Assembly: GCF_006715785.1 (NCBI RefSeq)
Contig: NZ_VFNX01000001.1
Coordinates: 4,630,001 to 4,694,000 of the forward strand
Reading direction: 5' to 3'
Origin: Streptomyces puniciscabiei
GTDB lineage: Bacteria > Actinomycetota > Actinomycetes > Streptomycetales > Streptomycetaceae
DNA length: 64,000 nt
In this document: positions 1 to 9,831 of the stretch, piece by piece
How the letters are laid out: every line of letters starts with the position of its first letter
How positions within the stretch are numbered: position 1 is the first letter of the stretch
Program-made: the position numbers and the translations under genes
The notes under the pieces: model-generated
Seen by the model: only the letters and a program-made list of their open reading frames with translations
Told to the model about the DNA's origin: nothing
The model's database searches: none

Positions 1-1878
1 GTCGGCAAGCTCATCAAGCTCCCGCTGACCGACCGTTCCATCCCGGTCGTGGCGGACACCCACGTCGACCCCGAGTTCGGCACCGGCGCCGTCAAGGTCA
101 CCCCGGCCCACGACCCGAACGACTTCGAGATCGGCCAGCGCCACGACCTGCCGGCCATCACGATGATGGACGAGCACGCCGTCATCACCGTCCACGGCCC
201 CTTCCAGGGCATGGACCGTCTGGAGGCCCGCTCGGCCATCGTCGCCGCGCTGCGCGCCGAGGGCCGGATCGTCGCCGAGAAGCGGCCGTACGTCCACTCC
301 GTCGGCCACTGCTCGCGCTGCAAGACCACCATCGAGCCGCGTCTGTCGATGCAGTGGTGGGTCAAGGTCGGCCCGCTGGCGAAGGCCGCCGGTGACGCCG
401 TCCGGGACGGCCGCGTCAAGATCCATCCGCAGGAGATGGAGAAGCGGTACTTCGACTGGGTCGACAACCTCCACGACTGGTGCATCTCACGGCAGTTGTG
501 GTGGGGCCACCGGATCCCCGTCTGGTACGGCCCGAACGGCGAAGTCGTCTGCGTCGGCCCCGACGAGGAGCCGCCCGGGACCGAGGCGGAGGGCTGGCAC
601 CAGGACACCGACGTCCTCGACACCTGGTTCTCCTCCGGCCTGTGGCCCTTCTCCACCCTGGGCTGGCCCGAACAGACCGAGTCGCTCGCGAAGTTCTACC
701 CGAACTCCGTCCTGGTCACCGGCTACGACATCCTCTTCTTCTGGGTCGCCCGGATGATGATGTTCGGCCTGTACGCGATGGACGGCACCCCGCCGTTCCA
801 CACCATCGCCCTGCACGGCATGGTCCGCGACCAGTTCGGCAAGAAGATGTCGAAGTCCTTCGGCAACGCGGTCAACCCGCTGGACTGGATGGACAAGTAC
901 GGCAGCGACGCGCTCAGGTTCACCCTGGCCCGTGGCGCGAACCCCGGTGTCGACGTCCCGATCGGCGAGGACTGGGTCCAGGGCTCCCGCAACTTCGCCA
1001 ACAAGATCTGGAACGCCACCCGTTTCGCCCTGATGAACGGCGCGACGGTCCAGGGCCCGCTGCCGGACCCGGCGAGGATGTCGGCGACCGACCGCTGGAT
1101 CCTCTCCCGCCTGAACTCGGTCGTGGCCGAGGTCGACGCCCACTACGACGACTTCCAGTTCGCCAAGCTGTCGGACACCCTCTTCCACTTCGCGTGGGAC
1201 GAGGTCTTCGACTGGTACGTCGAGCTGTCCAAGACCGTCTTCCAGGCGGGCGGCGAGCCGGCCGAGGTCAGCAAGCGGGTCCTGGGCGAGGTCCTCGACG
1301 TCACCCTCAGGCTGCTGCACCCGGTGGTCCCGTTCGTCACGGAGACCCTGTGGACGACCCTCACGGGCGGCGAGTCGGTGGTCATCGCCGAGTGGCCCGA
1401 GGACAGCGGCTTCCGTGACGCCGGCGCCGAGCGGGAGATCGAGACCCTCCAGTCGGTCATCACCGAGGTCCGCCGCTTCCGCGCCGACCAGGGTCTGCAG
1501 CCGGGCCAGCGCGTCCCGGCCCGCCTGACGCTCGACGGTACGGCCCTCGCCCCGCACGAGGCCGCCATCCGCCAGCTGCTGCGCCTGCAGCCGGAGGGTG
1601 ACTCCTTCACGGCCACGGCCACCCTGCCGGTCGCCGGCGCCGAGGTCGCGCTCGACCTCTCCGGCACGATCGATGTGGCCGCCGAGCGCAAGCGCCTCGC
1701 GAAGGACCTCGCGGCGGCCGAGAAGGAGAAGGCCCAGGCGACTGCCAAGCTCGGCAACGAGGCCTTCCTCGCCAAGGCCCCGGAGAACGTGGTGGACAAG
1801 ATCCGCACGCGCCTCGCCAAGGCCGAGGAGGACATCGCCCGCATCACGGCCCAGCTGGAGAAGCTGCCGCAGGCGTAG
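1..1878 (+). CDS. valS: valyl-tRNA synthetase, C-terminal part (5' end outside window)
   Basis: Class I aminoacyl-tRNA synthetase that charges tRNA-Val with valine in the cytoplasm. The frame is open from base 1, so the N-terminus and HIGH motif lie upstream of the window. What is visible: the tail of the editing (CP1) domain, a CSRCKT zinc-type motif near base 310, WCISRQLWWGHRIPVW, the KMSKS signature (KKMSKSFGNAVNP, about base 840), the anticodon-binding domain, and a C-terminal coiled coil rich in Ala/Lys/Glu (from about base 1670) that is typical of ValRS. The stop at 1876-1878 is followed 9 bp later by a perfect terminator hairpin. Identity is secure; only the extent is truncated. Confidence 0.97.
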   Translation, partial: VGKLIKLPLTDRSIPVVADTHVDPEFGTGAVKVTPAHDPNDFEIGQRHDLPAITMMDEHAVITVHGPFQGMDRLEARSAIVAALRAEGRIVAEKRPYVHSVGHCSRCKTTIEPRLSMQWWVKVGPLAKAAGDAVRDGRVKIHPQEMEKRYFDWVDNLHDWCISRQLWWGHRIPVWYGPNGEVVCVGPDEEPPGTEAEGWHQDTDVLDTWFSSGLWPFSTLGWPEQTESLAKFYPNSVLVTGYDILFFWVARMMMFGLYAMDGTPPFHTIALHGMVRDQFGKKMSKSFGNAVNPLDWMDKYGSDALRFTLARGANPGVDVPIGEDWVQGSRNFANKIWNATRFALMNGATVQGPLPDPARMSATDRWILSRLNSVVAEVDAHYDDFQFAKLSDTLFHFAWDEVFDWYVELSKTVFQAGGEPAEVSKRVLGEVLDVTLRLLHPVVPFVTETLWTTLTGGESVVIAEWPEDSGFRDAGAEREIETLQSVITEVRRFRADQGLQPGQRVPARLTLDGTALAPHEAAIRQLLRLQPEGDSFTATATLPVAGAEVALDLSGTIDVAAERKRLAKDLAAAEKEKAQATAKLGNEAFLAKAPENVVDKIRTRLAKAEEDIARITAQLEKLPQA

Positions 1879-1887
1879 CACGGTGCC

Positions 1888-1923
1888 GAAGGCCCCCGGA
1901 ACCGCACGGTTCCGGGGGCCTTC
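1888..1923 (+). terminator. intrinsic terminator after valS
   Basis: Perfect 16-bp inverted repeat (arms 1888-1903 and 1908-1923, arm sequence gaaggcccccggaacc) with a 4-base loop, starting 9 bp past the valS stop. There is no U-tract, which is normal for actinobacterial terminators. It separates valS from folC. Confidence 0.85.
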
Positions 1924-1961
1924 GCCCGCCTATGTCGGTGCCGCTCCGTAGACTGGGCACC

Positions 1962-3473
1962 GTGAGCGACCCGAACGGCACCGACCAGCCCGACCCCCTC
2001 GACAGCTTCGAAGAGATCATCGAGGCCGAGACCACCCGTGACCCCGACCTCGCCGTGATCGAGGCGGGCAGCCGCACCCTGCGCACCCAGGGCGGGCAGT
2101 CGTACGCGGACGTACCCGCGCGGCCCGAGGACCCGGAGGTCGACAAGGCCCTGCGCGAGGTCGAGGCCGAGCTGGCCACCCGCTGGGGTGAGACCAAGCT
2201 GGAGCCCTCGGTCAGCCGCATCTCCGCGCTGATGGACGTGCTCGGCGAGCCCCAGCGGTCGTACCCCTCGATCCACATCACGGGCACCAACGGCAAGACG
2301 TCCACCGCCCGCATGATCGAGGCCCTGCTCGGCGCCTTCGAGCTGCGCACCGGCCGGTACACCAGCCCCCACGTGCAGTCGATCACCGAGCGGATCAGCC
2401 TGGACGGCGCCCCGGTCTCCGCCGAGCGGTTCATCGAGACGTACCAGGACATCAAGCCGTACGTCGAGATGGTGGACGCCCAGCAGGAGTACCGCCTGTC
2501 CTTCTTCGAGGTCCTCACCGGCATGGCGTACGCCGCCTTCGCGGACGCCCCCGTGGACGTCGCCGTCGTCGAGGTCGGCATGGGCGGCTCCTGGGACGCC
2601 ACCAACGTGATCGACGGTGATGTCGCCGTGATCACCCCGATCGACCTGGACCACACCGACCGCCTCGGTGAGACGCCCGCGGAGATCGCCGGCGAGAAGG
2701 GCGGGATCATCAAGCAGGACGCGACCGTGATCCTGGCCCAGCAGCCGGTGGACGCGGCGCAGGTGCTGCTGAAGAAGGCGGTCGAGGTGGACGCCACCGT
2801 GGCCCGCGAGGGGCTGGAGTTCGGGGTCGTGGCCCGGCAGGTCGCCGTCGGCGGGCAGCTGCTCACGCTGCGCGGCCTCGGCGGCGAGTACCCCGAGGTG
2901 TATCTCCCGCTGCACGGCGCGCACCAGGCGCACAACGCGGCCGTGGCCCTCGCCGCGGTGGAGGCGTTCTTCGGTGTCGGCGCGCAGCGCCCGGATCCTT
3001 TGGACATCGACACCGTCCGCAAGGCCTTCGCGGCCGTGTCCTCGCCGGGCCGCCTGGAGGTCGTACGGCGCTCCCCGACCGTCGTGCTGGACGCCGCGCA
3101 CAACCCGGCGGGCGCGCGGGTGACCGCGGAGGCCGTCCAGGAGGCGTTCGACTTCAGCCGGCTGATCGGCGTGGTCGGCGCGAGCGGCGACAAGAACGTG
3201 CGGGGGCTGCTGGAGGCCTTCGAGCCGATCTTCGCCGAGGTCGTCGTCACGCAGAACTCCACCCCTCGGGCGATGGACGCGGACGAGCTGGCCGCGATCG
3301 CCGTCGAGGTGTTCGGCGAGGAGCGGGTGCAGGTCGAGCCGCGGCTGCCGGACGCCCTGGAGGCCGCGATCACGCTGGCCGAGGAGGAGGGCGAGTTCGC
3401 GGGCGGTGGCGTGCTGATCACCGGTTCCGTCATCACCGTCGGCGAGGCCCGGCTGCTGCTGGGGAAGGGCTGA
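1962..3473 (+). CDS. folC: folylpolyglutamate synthase / dihydrofolate synthase
   Basis: ATP-dependent Mur-ligase-family enzyme that adds glutamate to (dihydro)folates. The P-loop ITGTNGKTSTARM (about residues 103-115), the Mur-ligase central-domain signatures (VEVGMGGSWDATNV, TPIDLDHTDRLG) and the C-terminal motif LDAAHNPAGAR are all present, and the length of about 500 aa is normal for actinobacteria. An in-frame ATG exists at 1932, but GTG 1962 is preferred because a TAGACT -10-like hexamer ends 7 bp before it, as in a leaderless mRNA. The N-terminal acidic ~70 residues are an actinobacterial extension. The DUF4233 gene follows 9 bp downstream, so the two are probably cotranscribed. Confidence 0.95.
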   Translation: MSDPNGTDQPDPLDSFEEIIEAETTRDPDLAVIEAGSRTLRTQGGQSYADVPARPEDPEVDKALREVEAELATRWGETKLEPSVSRISALMDVLGEPQRSYPSIHITGTNGKTSTARMIEALLGAFELRTGRYTSPHVQSITERISLDGAPVSAERFIETYQDIKPYVEMVDAQQEYRLSFFEVLTGMAYAAFADAPVDVAVVEVGMGGSWDATNVIDGDVAVITPIDLDHTDRLGETPAEIAGEKGGIIKQDATVILAQQPVDAAQVLLKKAVEVDATVAREGLEFGVVARQVAVGGQLLTLRGLGGEYPEVYLPLHGAHQAHNAAVALAAVEAFFGVGAQRPDPLDIDTVRKAFAAVSSPGRLEVVRRSPTVVLDAAHNPAGARVTAEAVQEAFDFSRLIGVVGASGDKNVRGLLEAFEPIFAEVVVTQNSTPRAMDADELAAIAVEVFGEERVQVEPRLPDALEAAITLAEEEGEFAGGGVLITGSVITVGEARLLLGKG

Positions 3474-3482
3474 GGATCGTAG

Positions 3483-3845
3483 ATGCGTACGCTCTGTGCG
3501 TCGACGCTGATCGGCGAGTTCTTCGTCATCGGCTTCGCCGGGCTCGTGGCCATGAAGGACCCGGCCCTGTCCGTCTCCACGGTGTGGCTGGTCAGCGGCA
3601 TCGCCATGGTGCTGTGCGTGCTGCTGTGCGGCATGGTGACCCGGCCCGGAGGGGTGGCCCTCGGCTGGGCCCTGCAGCTCGCGCTGATCGCCTCCGGCGT
3701 CTTCGTCCCGACCATGTACTTCATGGGCGCGGTGTTCGCGGCGCTGTGGTGGGCGTCGGTGCACTTCGGTAGAAAGGTGGACGAGGCGAAGGCCAGATTC
3801 GCCGCGCAGGCGGAGTCCTCCTCCTCTGCACCTGACGCTGCGTAA
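3483..3845 (+). CDS. DUF4233 family small membrane protein
   Basis: Protein of 120 aa with four hydrophobic stretches (about residues 7-22, 31-55, 59-75 and 78-95) and a short charged cytoplasmic tail rich in Ala/Ser. It resembles the DUF4233 family that sits directly after folC in many actinobacteria. The ATG is 9 bp after the folC stop, so it lies in the same operon. Molecular function is unknown; the position suggests only coexpression with folC and ndk. Confidence 0.8.
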   Translation: MRTLCASTLIGEFFVIGFAGLVAMKDPALSVSTVWLVSGIAMVLCVLLCGMVTRPGGVALGWALQLALIASGVFVPTMYFMGAVFAALWWASVHFGRKVDEAKARFAAQAESSSSAPDAA

Positions 3846-3911
3846 CGGGCGCCCCGACACGCCCTGTAACCTCGTCCCACCGCACACGTCAGTCGCGTAA
3901 GGAGTCCTCCC

Positions 3912-4325
3912 GTGAGCCAGCGCACCCTCGTCCTCCTCAAGCCCGACGCCGTCCGTCGAGGCCTGGCCGGCGAGATCATCAGCCGTATCGAGCGCAAGGC
4001 CGGCTGGCAGATCACCGCGCTGGAGCTGCGCACCCTGGACCGTGCCACGCTGGAGCAGCACTACGCCGAGCACGTGGGCAAGCCGTTCTACGAGCCGCTG
4101 GTGGAGTTCATGTCCTCCGGCCCGGTCGTCGTGCTGATCGTCGAGGGCGAGCGGGTCATCGAGGGCGTGCGCGCGCTGGCCGGTCCGACCGACCCGATCG
4201 CCGCCGCGCCGGGTTCCATCCGCGGCGACTTCGGCGTGATCGTCCGGGAGAACCTGATCCACGCCTCCGACTCCGAGGAGTCCGCCGAGCGCGAGGTGAA
4301 GATCTTCTTCCCGGGCCGCGCGTGA
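3912..4325 (+). CDS. ndk: nucleoside diphosphate kinase
   Basis: Transfers the gamma-phosphate from ATP to NDPs through a phospho-histidine, keeping NTP pools balanced. The 137-aa protein has the family start (RTLVLLKPDAVRRGLAGEII) and YAEHVGKPFYEPLVEFMSSGPVV. In most NDKs the active-site region reads NLIHASDS; here ENLIHASDSEESAEREV is intact, with the catalytic His in IHASDS. The GTG start has a strong ribosome binding site (aaggag, 3899-3904). It is probably transcribed with the folC/DUF4233 pair, although 66 bp of spacer containing a TGTAACCT -10-like box could hold its own promoter. Confidence 0.97.
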   Translation: MSQRTLVLLKPDAVRRGLAGEIISRIERKAGWQITALELRTLDRATLEQHYAEHVGKPFYEPLVEFMSSGPVVVLIVEGERVIEGVRALAGPTDPIAAAPGSIRGDFGVIVRENLIHASDSEESAEREVKIFFPGRA

Positions 4326-4626
4326 GCGGTCACGAGCTGAGTTTTCGGTAATTTTTCTGAGCGGGCGTCAGCTCTGTCCGGTGGCGCCTGACCAGGGACG
4401 GCCGTACATTTCGGCCGTCCTTTGGCATATGCCTTGCCGATCGGGGGAACGCGTGCCACCGATGGACCGTCTCCACAAGCGGGGCGGGCCGCCACATGGT
4501 GACAATGGCGGAGACCCTCGCGCAGTGTTCGTGCAGGCGCGTTTACGATGGAAGCCTTCACGTCACAGCACCCGCCTCGCCGACCTGATATGCCCTCAAA
4601 AGGTCAGGAAGGCCAGATGAATCCGG
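4326..4626. other. ndk-mreB intergenic region
   Basis: About 300 bp without a supported gene. Forward ORFs here have poor codon bias. It should contain the mreB promoter(s): a TACGAT box at 4544-4549 is the best -10 candidate, but no convincing -35 is spaced in front of it. An AT-richer patch (cggtaatttttct, about 4346-4358) follows the ndk stop. Confidence 0.5.
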
Positions 4627-5658
4627 ATGGGGAACTCAATGTCGTTCATCGGCCGTGACATGGCTGTCGACCTCGGGACCGCCAACACGCTGGTGTACGT
4701 CAGGGGTCGCGGAATCGTACTCAACGAGCCGTCCGTCGTCGCGATCAACACCAACACGGGTGGGATCCTCGCGGTCGGTGCCGAAGCGAAGAAGATGATC
4801 GGCCGGACGCCGGGCAACATCGTGGCCGTCCGCCCGCTGAAGGACGGCGTGATCGCCGACTTCGAGATCACCGAGCGGATGCTCCGCTACTTCATTCTGA
4901 AGATCCACAAGCGGCGGTATCTCGCCCGGCCGCGGGTCGTCGTCTGTGTGCCCTCGGGCATCACGGGCGTCGAGCGCCGCGCCGTGATCGAGGCGTCCTC
5001 CCAGGCGGGTGCGCGCCAGGTGCACATCATCGAGGAGCCCATGGCGGCCGCCATCGGCTCCGGCCTGCCGGTCCACGAGGCCACGGGCAACATGGTGGTG
5101 GACATCGGCGGCGGTACCACGGAGGTCGCGGTCATCTCGCTCGGCGGCATCGTCACCGCCCAGTCCATCCGGGTCGCGGGCGACGAGCTGGACAACGCGA
5201 TCATCCAGTACATCAAGAAGGAGTACAGCCTTCTGCTGGGTGAGCGCACGGCCGAGCAGATCAAGATCACGATCGGTTCGGCGTACGACCTCGACACCGA
5301 CGAGCACACCGAAGTCCGTGGCCGGGACCTGGTGTCCGGCCTGCCGAAGACGGTCGTCATCTCGGCCGCCGAGGTCCGCAAGGCGATCGAGGAGCCGGTC
5401 AACGCGATCGTGGACGCGGTCAAGACGACCCTCGACAAGTGCCCGCCGGAGCTGTCCGGCGACATCATGGACCGAGGAATCGTTCTGACCGGCGGCGGAG
5501 CCCTGCTGCGCGGCCTGGACGAGCGGCTGCGCCGGGAGACCGGCATGCCGATCCACATCGCCGAGGACCCGCTGGACAGCGTGGCCCTCGGTTCGGGGAA
5601 GTGCGTCGAGGAGTTCGAGGCGCTGCAGCAGGTCCTGGACGCCCAGCCGCGCAGATGA
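4627..5658 (+). CDS. mreB: rod shape-determining protein MreB (actin homologue)
   Basis: Bacterial actin of 343 aa. In Streptomyces MreB is dispensable for hyphal growth and acts mainly in thickening the spore envelope (family knowledge). Actin-fold signatures are visible: phosphate-1 loop [15 protein letters not shown] near residue 11, phosphate-2 [18 protein letters not shown] near residue 157, the adenosine motif [16 protein letters not shown] near residue 285, and [18 protein letters not shown] 4627 gives [11 protein letters not shown]; an internal ATG at 4639 is possible. It is the first gene of mreB-mreC-mreD-pbp2-rodA, all on the plus strand. Confidence 0.97.
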   Translation: MGNSMSFIGRDMAVDLGTANTLVYVRGRGIVLNEPSVVAINTNTGGILAVGAEAKKMIGRTPGNIVAVRPLKDGVIADFEITERMLRYFILKIHKRRYLARPRVVVCVPSGITGVERRAVIEASSQAGARQVHIIEEPMAAAIGSGLPVHEATGNMVVDIGGGTTEVAVISLGGIVTAQSIRVAGDELDNAIIQYIKKEYSLLLGERTAEQIKITIGSAYDLDTDEHTEVRGRDLVSGLPKTVVISAAEVRKAIEEPVNAIVDAVKTTLDKCPPELSGDIMDRGIVLTGGGALLRGLDERLRRETGMPIHIAEDPLDSVALGSGKCVEEFEALQQVLDAQPRR

Positions 5659-5822
5659 CGTAACTCTTCGATTCCGCCGTACGGGACGTTCTCCTCTCGT
5701 GCGGCGGATCGTTGATATACAGGCATAAGCTCCCACAAATGGGCCCCTCGGGTTTGCGTTTCGCGCATCGCACCGCAAAGGGGCTCCCGAATTCCTATTG
5801 AGGAAGGGCACGGCCGCCGCAC

Positions 5823-6764
5823 GTGAGGGACACGAAAGAGAGCCGGCTGCTCCTGGTCCTGCTGATCGCCATCGCGTTCGCGCTGATCACGGTGGACATT
5901 CGCGGGGGCCGGAACTCCCCGGTCGACGGTGCCCGGCAGGCCGCGGCCGCGGTGTTCGGCCCCGTCGAGAACGGGCTGTCCTCGGCGGTCGATCCCGTCG
6001 GCAACGCCGTCTCCGCGATAAGGGACTCCGGCAACCGGCACGACCGGCTCGCCCGGCTGGAGAAGGAGAACGCGGCCCTCAAGGCGAAACTCGGCAGCGA
6101 CGACCGCAACCGCAGCCGGCTGAACCAGCTCGACAAGATGCTGAAGCTCGCCGGCGAGGGCCAGTACGGCATCAAGGGCGCCCAGGTCATCGCCATAGGA
6201 GCGGCCCAGGGCTTCTCCTGGACCATCACCATCGACGTCGGCGCCAACGACGGCATCAAGCGCGACATGACCGTCCTCAACGGCGACGGCCTGGTCGGCC
6301 GGGTCACCACCGTCGGCCCGGACACCTCCACCGTGCTGCTGGCCAACGACCCCGACTTCACCGTCGGCACCCGCATGGAGGGCAGCGACGAACTAGGCTT
6401 CGCCTCCGGGCAGGGCGACCGTCCGCTGCGCGTGGAGCTGCTCAACGGCCAGGCGGAGGTGAAGAAGGGCGACCGGCTCGTCACCTTCGGCTCCGAGGCC
6501 GACCGGCCGTTCGTGCCCGGTGTGCCGGTCGGCGTGGTCTCCCGCGTCGAGCCCTCCAACGGCGGCCTCACCCGCACGATCTACGTCACGCCGTACGTCG
6601 GCTTCACCAAGCTCGACATCGTCGGCGTGGTCGTCCAGGCCCCGAAGAAGGACCCGCGCGACGAGGTCCTGCCGGCCCAGCCCAAGCCGGTACCGACGCC
6701 GACGGTGACCGTCACGGTGACCCCGTCGGCGGGTGCGAACAACACGACCGGCCAGCAGCAGTAG
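5823..6764 (+). CDS. mreC: rod shape-determining protein MreC
   Basis: Bitopic membrane scaffold of the elongasome/spore-wall complex that links MreB to PBP2 and RodA outside the membrane. One N-terminal TM helix (about residues 8-25), a coiled coil (DRLARLEKENAALKAKLG, about residues 74-91), then the beta-barrel MreC domain (about 115-275, with GLVGRVTTVGPDTSTVLL), ending in a Pro/Thr-Val tail (TPTVTVTVTPSAGANN). GTG start. The 164 bp after mreB contain no gene, so a secondary promoter is possible. Length of 313 aa is normal. Confidence 0.95.
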   Translation: MRDTKESRLLLVLLIAIAFALITVDIRGGRNSPVDGARQAAAAVFGPVENGLSSAVDPVGNAVSAIRDSGNRHDRLARLEKENAALKAKLGSDDRNRSRLNQLDKMLKLAGEGQYGIKGAQVIAIGAAQGFSWTITIDVGANDGIKRDMTVLNGDGLVGRVTTVGPDTSTVLLANDPDFTVGTRMEGSDELGFASGQGDRPLRVELLNGQAEVKKGDRLVTFGSEADRPFVPGVPVGVVSRVEPSNGGLTRTIYVTPYVGFTKLDIVGVVVQAPKKDPRDEVLPAQPKPVPTPTVTVTVTPSAGANNTTGQQQ

Positions 6765-6778
6765 GAGCTGACTCTTCC

Positions 6779-7456
6779 ATGCGCCTCAACCGGATCCTGC
6801 TCTCCAGCGCGCTGGTCGTCGTGGCCCTGGTGATCCAGGTGAGCGTCCTCGCCCGCCTGCATCTGCCGGGTGCCGTCCCCGACCTGCTGCTGCTCACCGT
6901 CCTCGGCCTCGCCATGGTGTACGGCCATGTGGGTGGCGCCCTCGTCGGCTTCGGCGCCGGTCTGCTCGCGGACCTGGCCCCGCCCGCCGACCACGCGGCC
7001 GGCCGCTACGCCCTCGTGCTGTGCGTCACCGGCTACTTCGCCGGGCTCATCAGGCCGGAGAACGGCCGCCTGAAGTCGGCCACCGGCCCGATGGCCGTCG
7101 TGGTCGCCGCCGCCATCGGCTCCACGCTGCTGTACGCGGGCGTCGGCGCGCTCGTCGGTGACACCGCCGCCCGCCATGTCGGCCTGCCCGGGCTGCTGTT
7201 CTCGGCCGCCCTGTACGACCTGTTGCTGGCCCCGTTCGTGGTCCCCGCGATCATGTGGCTGGCCCGCCGCGCGGACAACGACCCGCTGACCGAGAGCGGC
7301 CCTGCCGCCAAGGCCGGCGACATCTCCAGCGGCTGGCTCTCCTCCGGCACCGGCCTGCGCATCGGCAGCCAGCGCGGCGGCCTCGGCGCCCTGAAGGCCA
7401 GGGCCCGCACCCGCTCCGCGCGCGTAGGCCGGATCAAGGGGGTCAAGCGGCTGTGA
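6779..7456 (+). CDS. mreD: rod shape-determining protein MreD
   Basis: Integral membrane component of the Mre morphogenesis complex, 225 aa. Five to six hydrophobic segments cover residues 5-165 (for example ILLSSALVVVALVIQVSVLA and VPDLLLLTVLGLAMVYG), followed by a basic cytoplasmic tail of about 60 residues ending in ARTRSARVGRIKGVKRL. The ATG at 6779 lies 14 bp after the mreC stop, consistent with operon transcription. The same DNA is open in another frame upstream, but only this frame from 6779 has MreD character. Confidence 0.93.
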   Translation: MRLNRILLSSALVVVALVIQVSVLARLHLPGAVPDLLLLTVLGLAMVYGHVGGALVGFGAGLLADLAPPADHAAGRYALVLCVTGYFAGLIRPENGRLKSATGPMAVVVAAAIGSTLLYAGVGALVGDTAARHVGLPGLLFSAALYDLLLAPFVVPAIMWLARRADNDPLTESGPAAKAGDISSGWLSSGTGLRIGSQRGGLGALKARARTRSARVGRIKGVKRL

Positions 7457-7572
7457 GGGCACAGGAGTTCACTCGAACGGGTCAGCATGTGCGGAACGCG
7501 GGTTCACAGGCTGGTCGTTCATCATTCGTACGTGCACTCGCACCGGCGTACTGAGAGGGGGATACAGCCGCA

Positions 7573-9831
7573 GTGACCAACATTCCCGAGACCGGTCGGA
7601 CCCCACGGGTCCAGATCCGGCTCGTCGTGATCCAGATCCTCGTCCTCTCCCTCCTCGGCACGCTCGGCGGCCGCCTGTGGTACCTGCAGATCCGCGAGGG
7701 CGCCCAGTACCAGAAGGAGGCCTCCGGCAACCACGTCCAGCAGGTCGTCGACCCCGCCGTGCGCGGCGACATCCTGGACGCCCGCGGCGTGCCCCTCGCG
7801 GACAACGAGACCCGTCTGGTCGTCTCCGCCTCCCGCACCGACCTGCTCAAGCAGAAGGACGACGGCAAGGCGGTCCTCACCAAGCTGGCCGGAGTCCTCG
7901 GCATGAAGCCCGAGGAGGTCATCCAGAAGGTCCGGCTGTGCGACGCCAAGACCCCCAAACCGTGCTGGAACGGCTCGCCGTACCAGCCCATCCCGATCAC
8001 CGACAAGGCCACGCCCAGGCAGGCCCTGCAGATCCGTGAGCGCGCCGAGGACTTCCCCGGCGTCACCGCCGAGCCCGAGGCCGTGCGCCGCTACCCGGCC
8101 CCCGGTGGCTCCAACACCGCGCAGGTGCTCGGCTATCTCTCGCCCGTCACCGACGCCGAGATCCAGCAGGCCAAGAACACCGACTCGCCCTATCTGCGCT
8201 CCGACATGGTCGGCCGCTCCGGCCTGGAGCGGGAGTACGACAAGGAACTGCGCGGCAAGGCCGGCGTCACCCGCTACGAGGTGGACAACCTCGGCCGGGT
8301 CATCGGCAAGGCCAAGTCGGACGCCGCCGAGCCCGGCTCGAACCTGGTCACCAGCATCGACTCCCGGGTCCAGCGCGTCGCGGAGTACGAGCTGGACAAG
8401 GCGATGAAGGCCGCCCGCCAGCAGTTCGACAAGAACACCGGCGAGAACTTCAAGGCCGACTCCGGCGCCGTCGTCGTCATGGAGGCCAAGACCGGCCGGA
8501 TCGTCGCGATGGCCTCGGCCCCGACCTACGACCCGAACGTGTGGGTGGGCGGCATCTCCGCCAAGGCCTACAAGGCCCTCACCGGCAAGGACTCCGACTA
8601 CCCGCTGCTCAACCGCGCCATCCAGGGCCAGGCGGCCCCCGGTTCGACGTTCAAGGTGGTCTCCACGGCCGCCGCGGTCCAGGCCGGCTACCCCTGGGAC
8701 GGCGGCTACCCCTGCACCAGCTCCTATTCGGTCGGCGGCCAGGTCTTCAAGAACTTCGAGGGCGAGAACTTCGGCGACATCTCCCTCGGGCGAGCCCTCG
8801 AGGTCTCCTGCGACACCGTCTTCTACGGCCTCGGCGACAGGGAGTGGAAGAAGGACGGCGGCATCAACCCCAAAAAGGGCCAGCCGAAGGACTGGTTCTT
8901 CAAGACGGCCCACCAGTTCGGCCTCGGCAAGGAGACCGGCATCGACCTGCCCAACGAGGTCACCGGCCGCGTCCCCGACCGCCAGTGGAAGCTCGACTAC
9001 TGGAAGGCCAACAAGGACGCCTGGTGCAAGAGCGGCAAGAAGGACGGCTCCTACGTCGAGAAGATCGCCTACGAGAACTGCCTCGAGGGCAACAAGATGC
9101 GCGAGGGTGACGAGATCAACTACTCCATCGGCCAGGGCGACACCCTCGTCACGCCGATCCAGGAGGCGATGATCTACGGCGCCGTCGCCAACGGCGGCAC
9201 CGAGTACGTCCCGACCATCGGCAAGGCGATCATCAGCGCCGACGGCAAGACCGTCCAGGAGATCAAGCCCAAGGTGCAGCGCAGGCTTCCGGTCAGCCAG
9301 GCCACCCTCAAGGGCATGGACGACGCGTTCGCAGGCGTCATCACCCGCGGTACGGCCGCCTGGAAGTTCAACGGCTGGCCGCAGGACAAGATCACGCTGC
9401 ACGGCAAGACCGGTACCGCCGAGGTCTACGGCAAGCAGACCACCGGCTGGCTGGCCACGTACTCCAAGGACTACTCGGTGATCATGACGATCTCCCAGGC
9501 CGGTACGGGTTCCGGTTCCGCCGGTGAGGCCGTGCGCAACATCTACAGCGCGCTCTACGGCGTCCAGGGCGACGGCTCCATCGACAACAAGAAGGCACTG
9601 CTGCCCGAGCCGCAGAAGGGCCTGCCGAAGGTCCGCACGGACGGCACGATCCAGGCACCGAAGGTGGTCGGCGACCCGGCGAAGGACGCCGAGGCCTCCC
9701 AGCAGAACAACCCCAGCAACGGCAGCGACCAGCAGCCCGCCACCTCGCCCTCGCCCACCACGGGCAACCGCAACACCCGCAGGCGACCACGCAGGACCCC
9801 CGAGCGGGGAAGCCGGAGGATGCCCTCATGA
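7573..9831 (+). CDS. mrdA: class B penicillin-binding protein 2 (peptidoglycan transpeptidase)
   Basis: Monofunctional transpeptidase working with the RodA glycosyltransferase in Mre-dependent wall synthesis. N-terminal TM (about residues 16-36), PBP dimerisation domain (about 55-230), then the transpeptidase domain with the catalytic STFK tetrad (Ser358-Lys361), SIGQG (from Ser518) and KTGTAE (612-617). GTG start. Total 752 aa, with a low-complexity tail (about 690-752). The stop overlaps the rodA start as ATGA (9828-9831), implying translational coupling. The last ~18 codons (RRRPRRTPERGSRRMPS) have atypical third positions compared with the rest of the gene. The S. coelicolor counterpart belongs to the spore wall synthesising complex. 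Confidence 0.95.
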   Translation: MTNIPETGRTPRVQIRLVVIQILVLSLLGTLGGRLWYLQIREGAQYQKEASGNHVQQVVDPAVRGDILDARGVPLADNETRLVVSASRTDLLKQKDDGKAVLTKLAGVLGMKPEEVIQKVRLCDAKTPKPCWNGSPYQPIPITDKATPRQALQIRERAEDFPGVTAEPEAVRRYPAPGGSNTAQVLGYLSPVTDAEIQQAKNTDSPYLRSDMVGRSGLEREYDKELRGKAGVTRYEVDNLGRVIGKAKSDAAEPGSNLVTSIDSRVQRVAEYELDKAMKAARQQFDKNTGENFKADSGAVVVMEAKTGRIVAMASAPTYDPNVWVGGISAKAYKALTGKDSDYPLLNRAIQGQAAPGSTFKVVSTAAAVQAGYPWDGGYPCTSSYSVGGQVFKNFEGENFGDISLGRALEVSCDTVFYGLGDREWKKDGGINPKKGQPKDWFFKTAHQFGLGKETGIDLPNEVTGRVPDRQWKLDYWKANKDAWCKSGKKDGSYVEKIAYENCLEGNKMREGDEINYSIGQGDTLVTPIQEAMIYGAVANGGTEYVPTIGKAIISADGKTVQEIKPKVQRRLPVSQATLKGMDDAFAGVITRGTAAWKFNGWPQDKITLHGKTGTAEVYGKQTTGWLATYSKDYSVIMTISQAGTGSGSAGEAVRNIYSALYGVQGDGSIDNKKALLPEPQKGLPKVRTDGTIQAPKVVGDPAKDAEASQQNNPSNGSDQQPATSPSPTTGNRNTRRRPRRTPERGSRRMPS

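Noticed and set aside
1143..4262. Long minus-strand frames of 1039 and 734 codons opposite valS, folC and ndk
   Set aside because: Arg/His/Gln-rich shadow translation without domains; plus-strand genes are certain.
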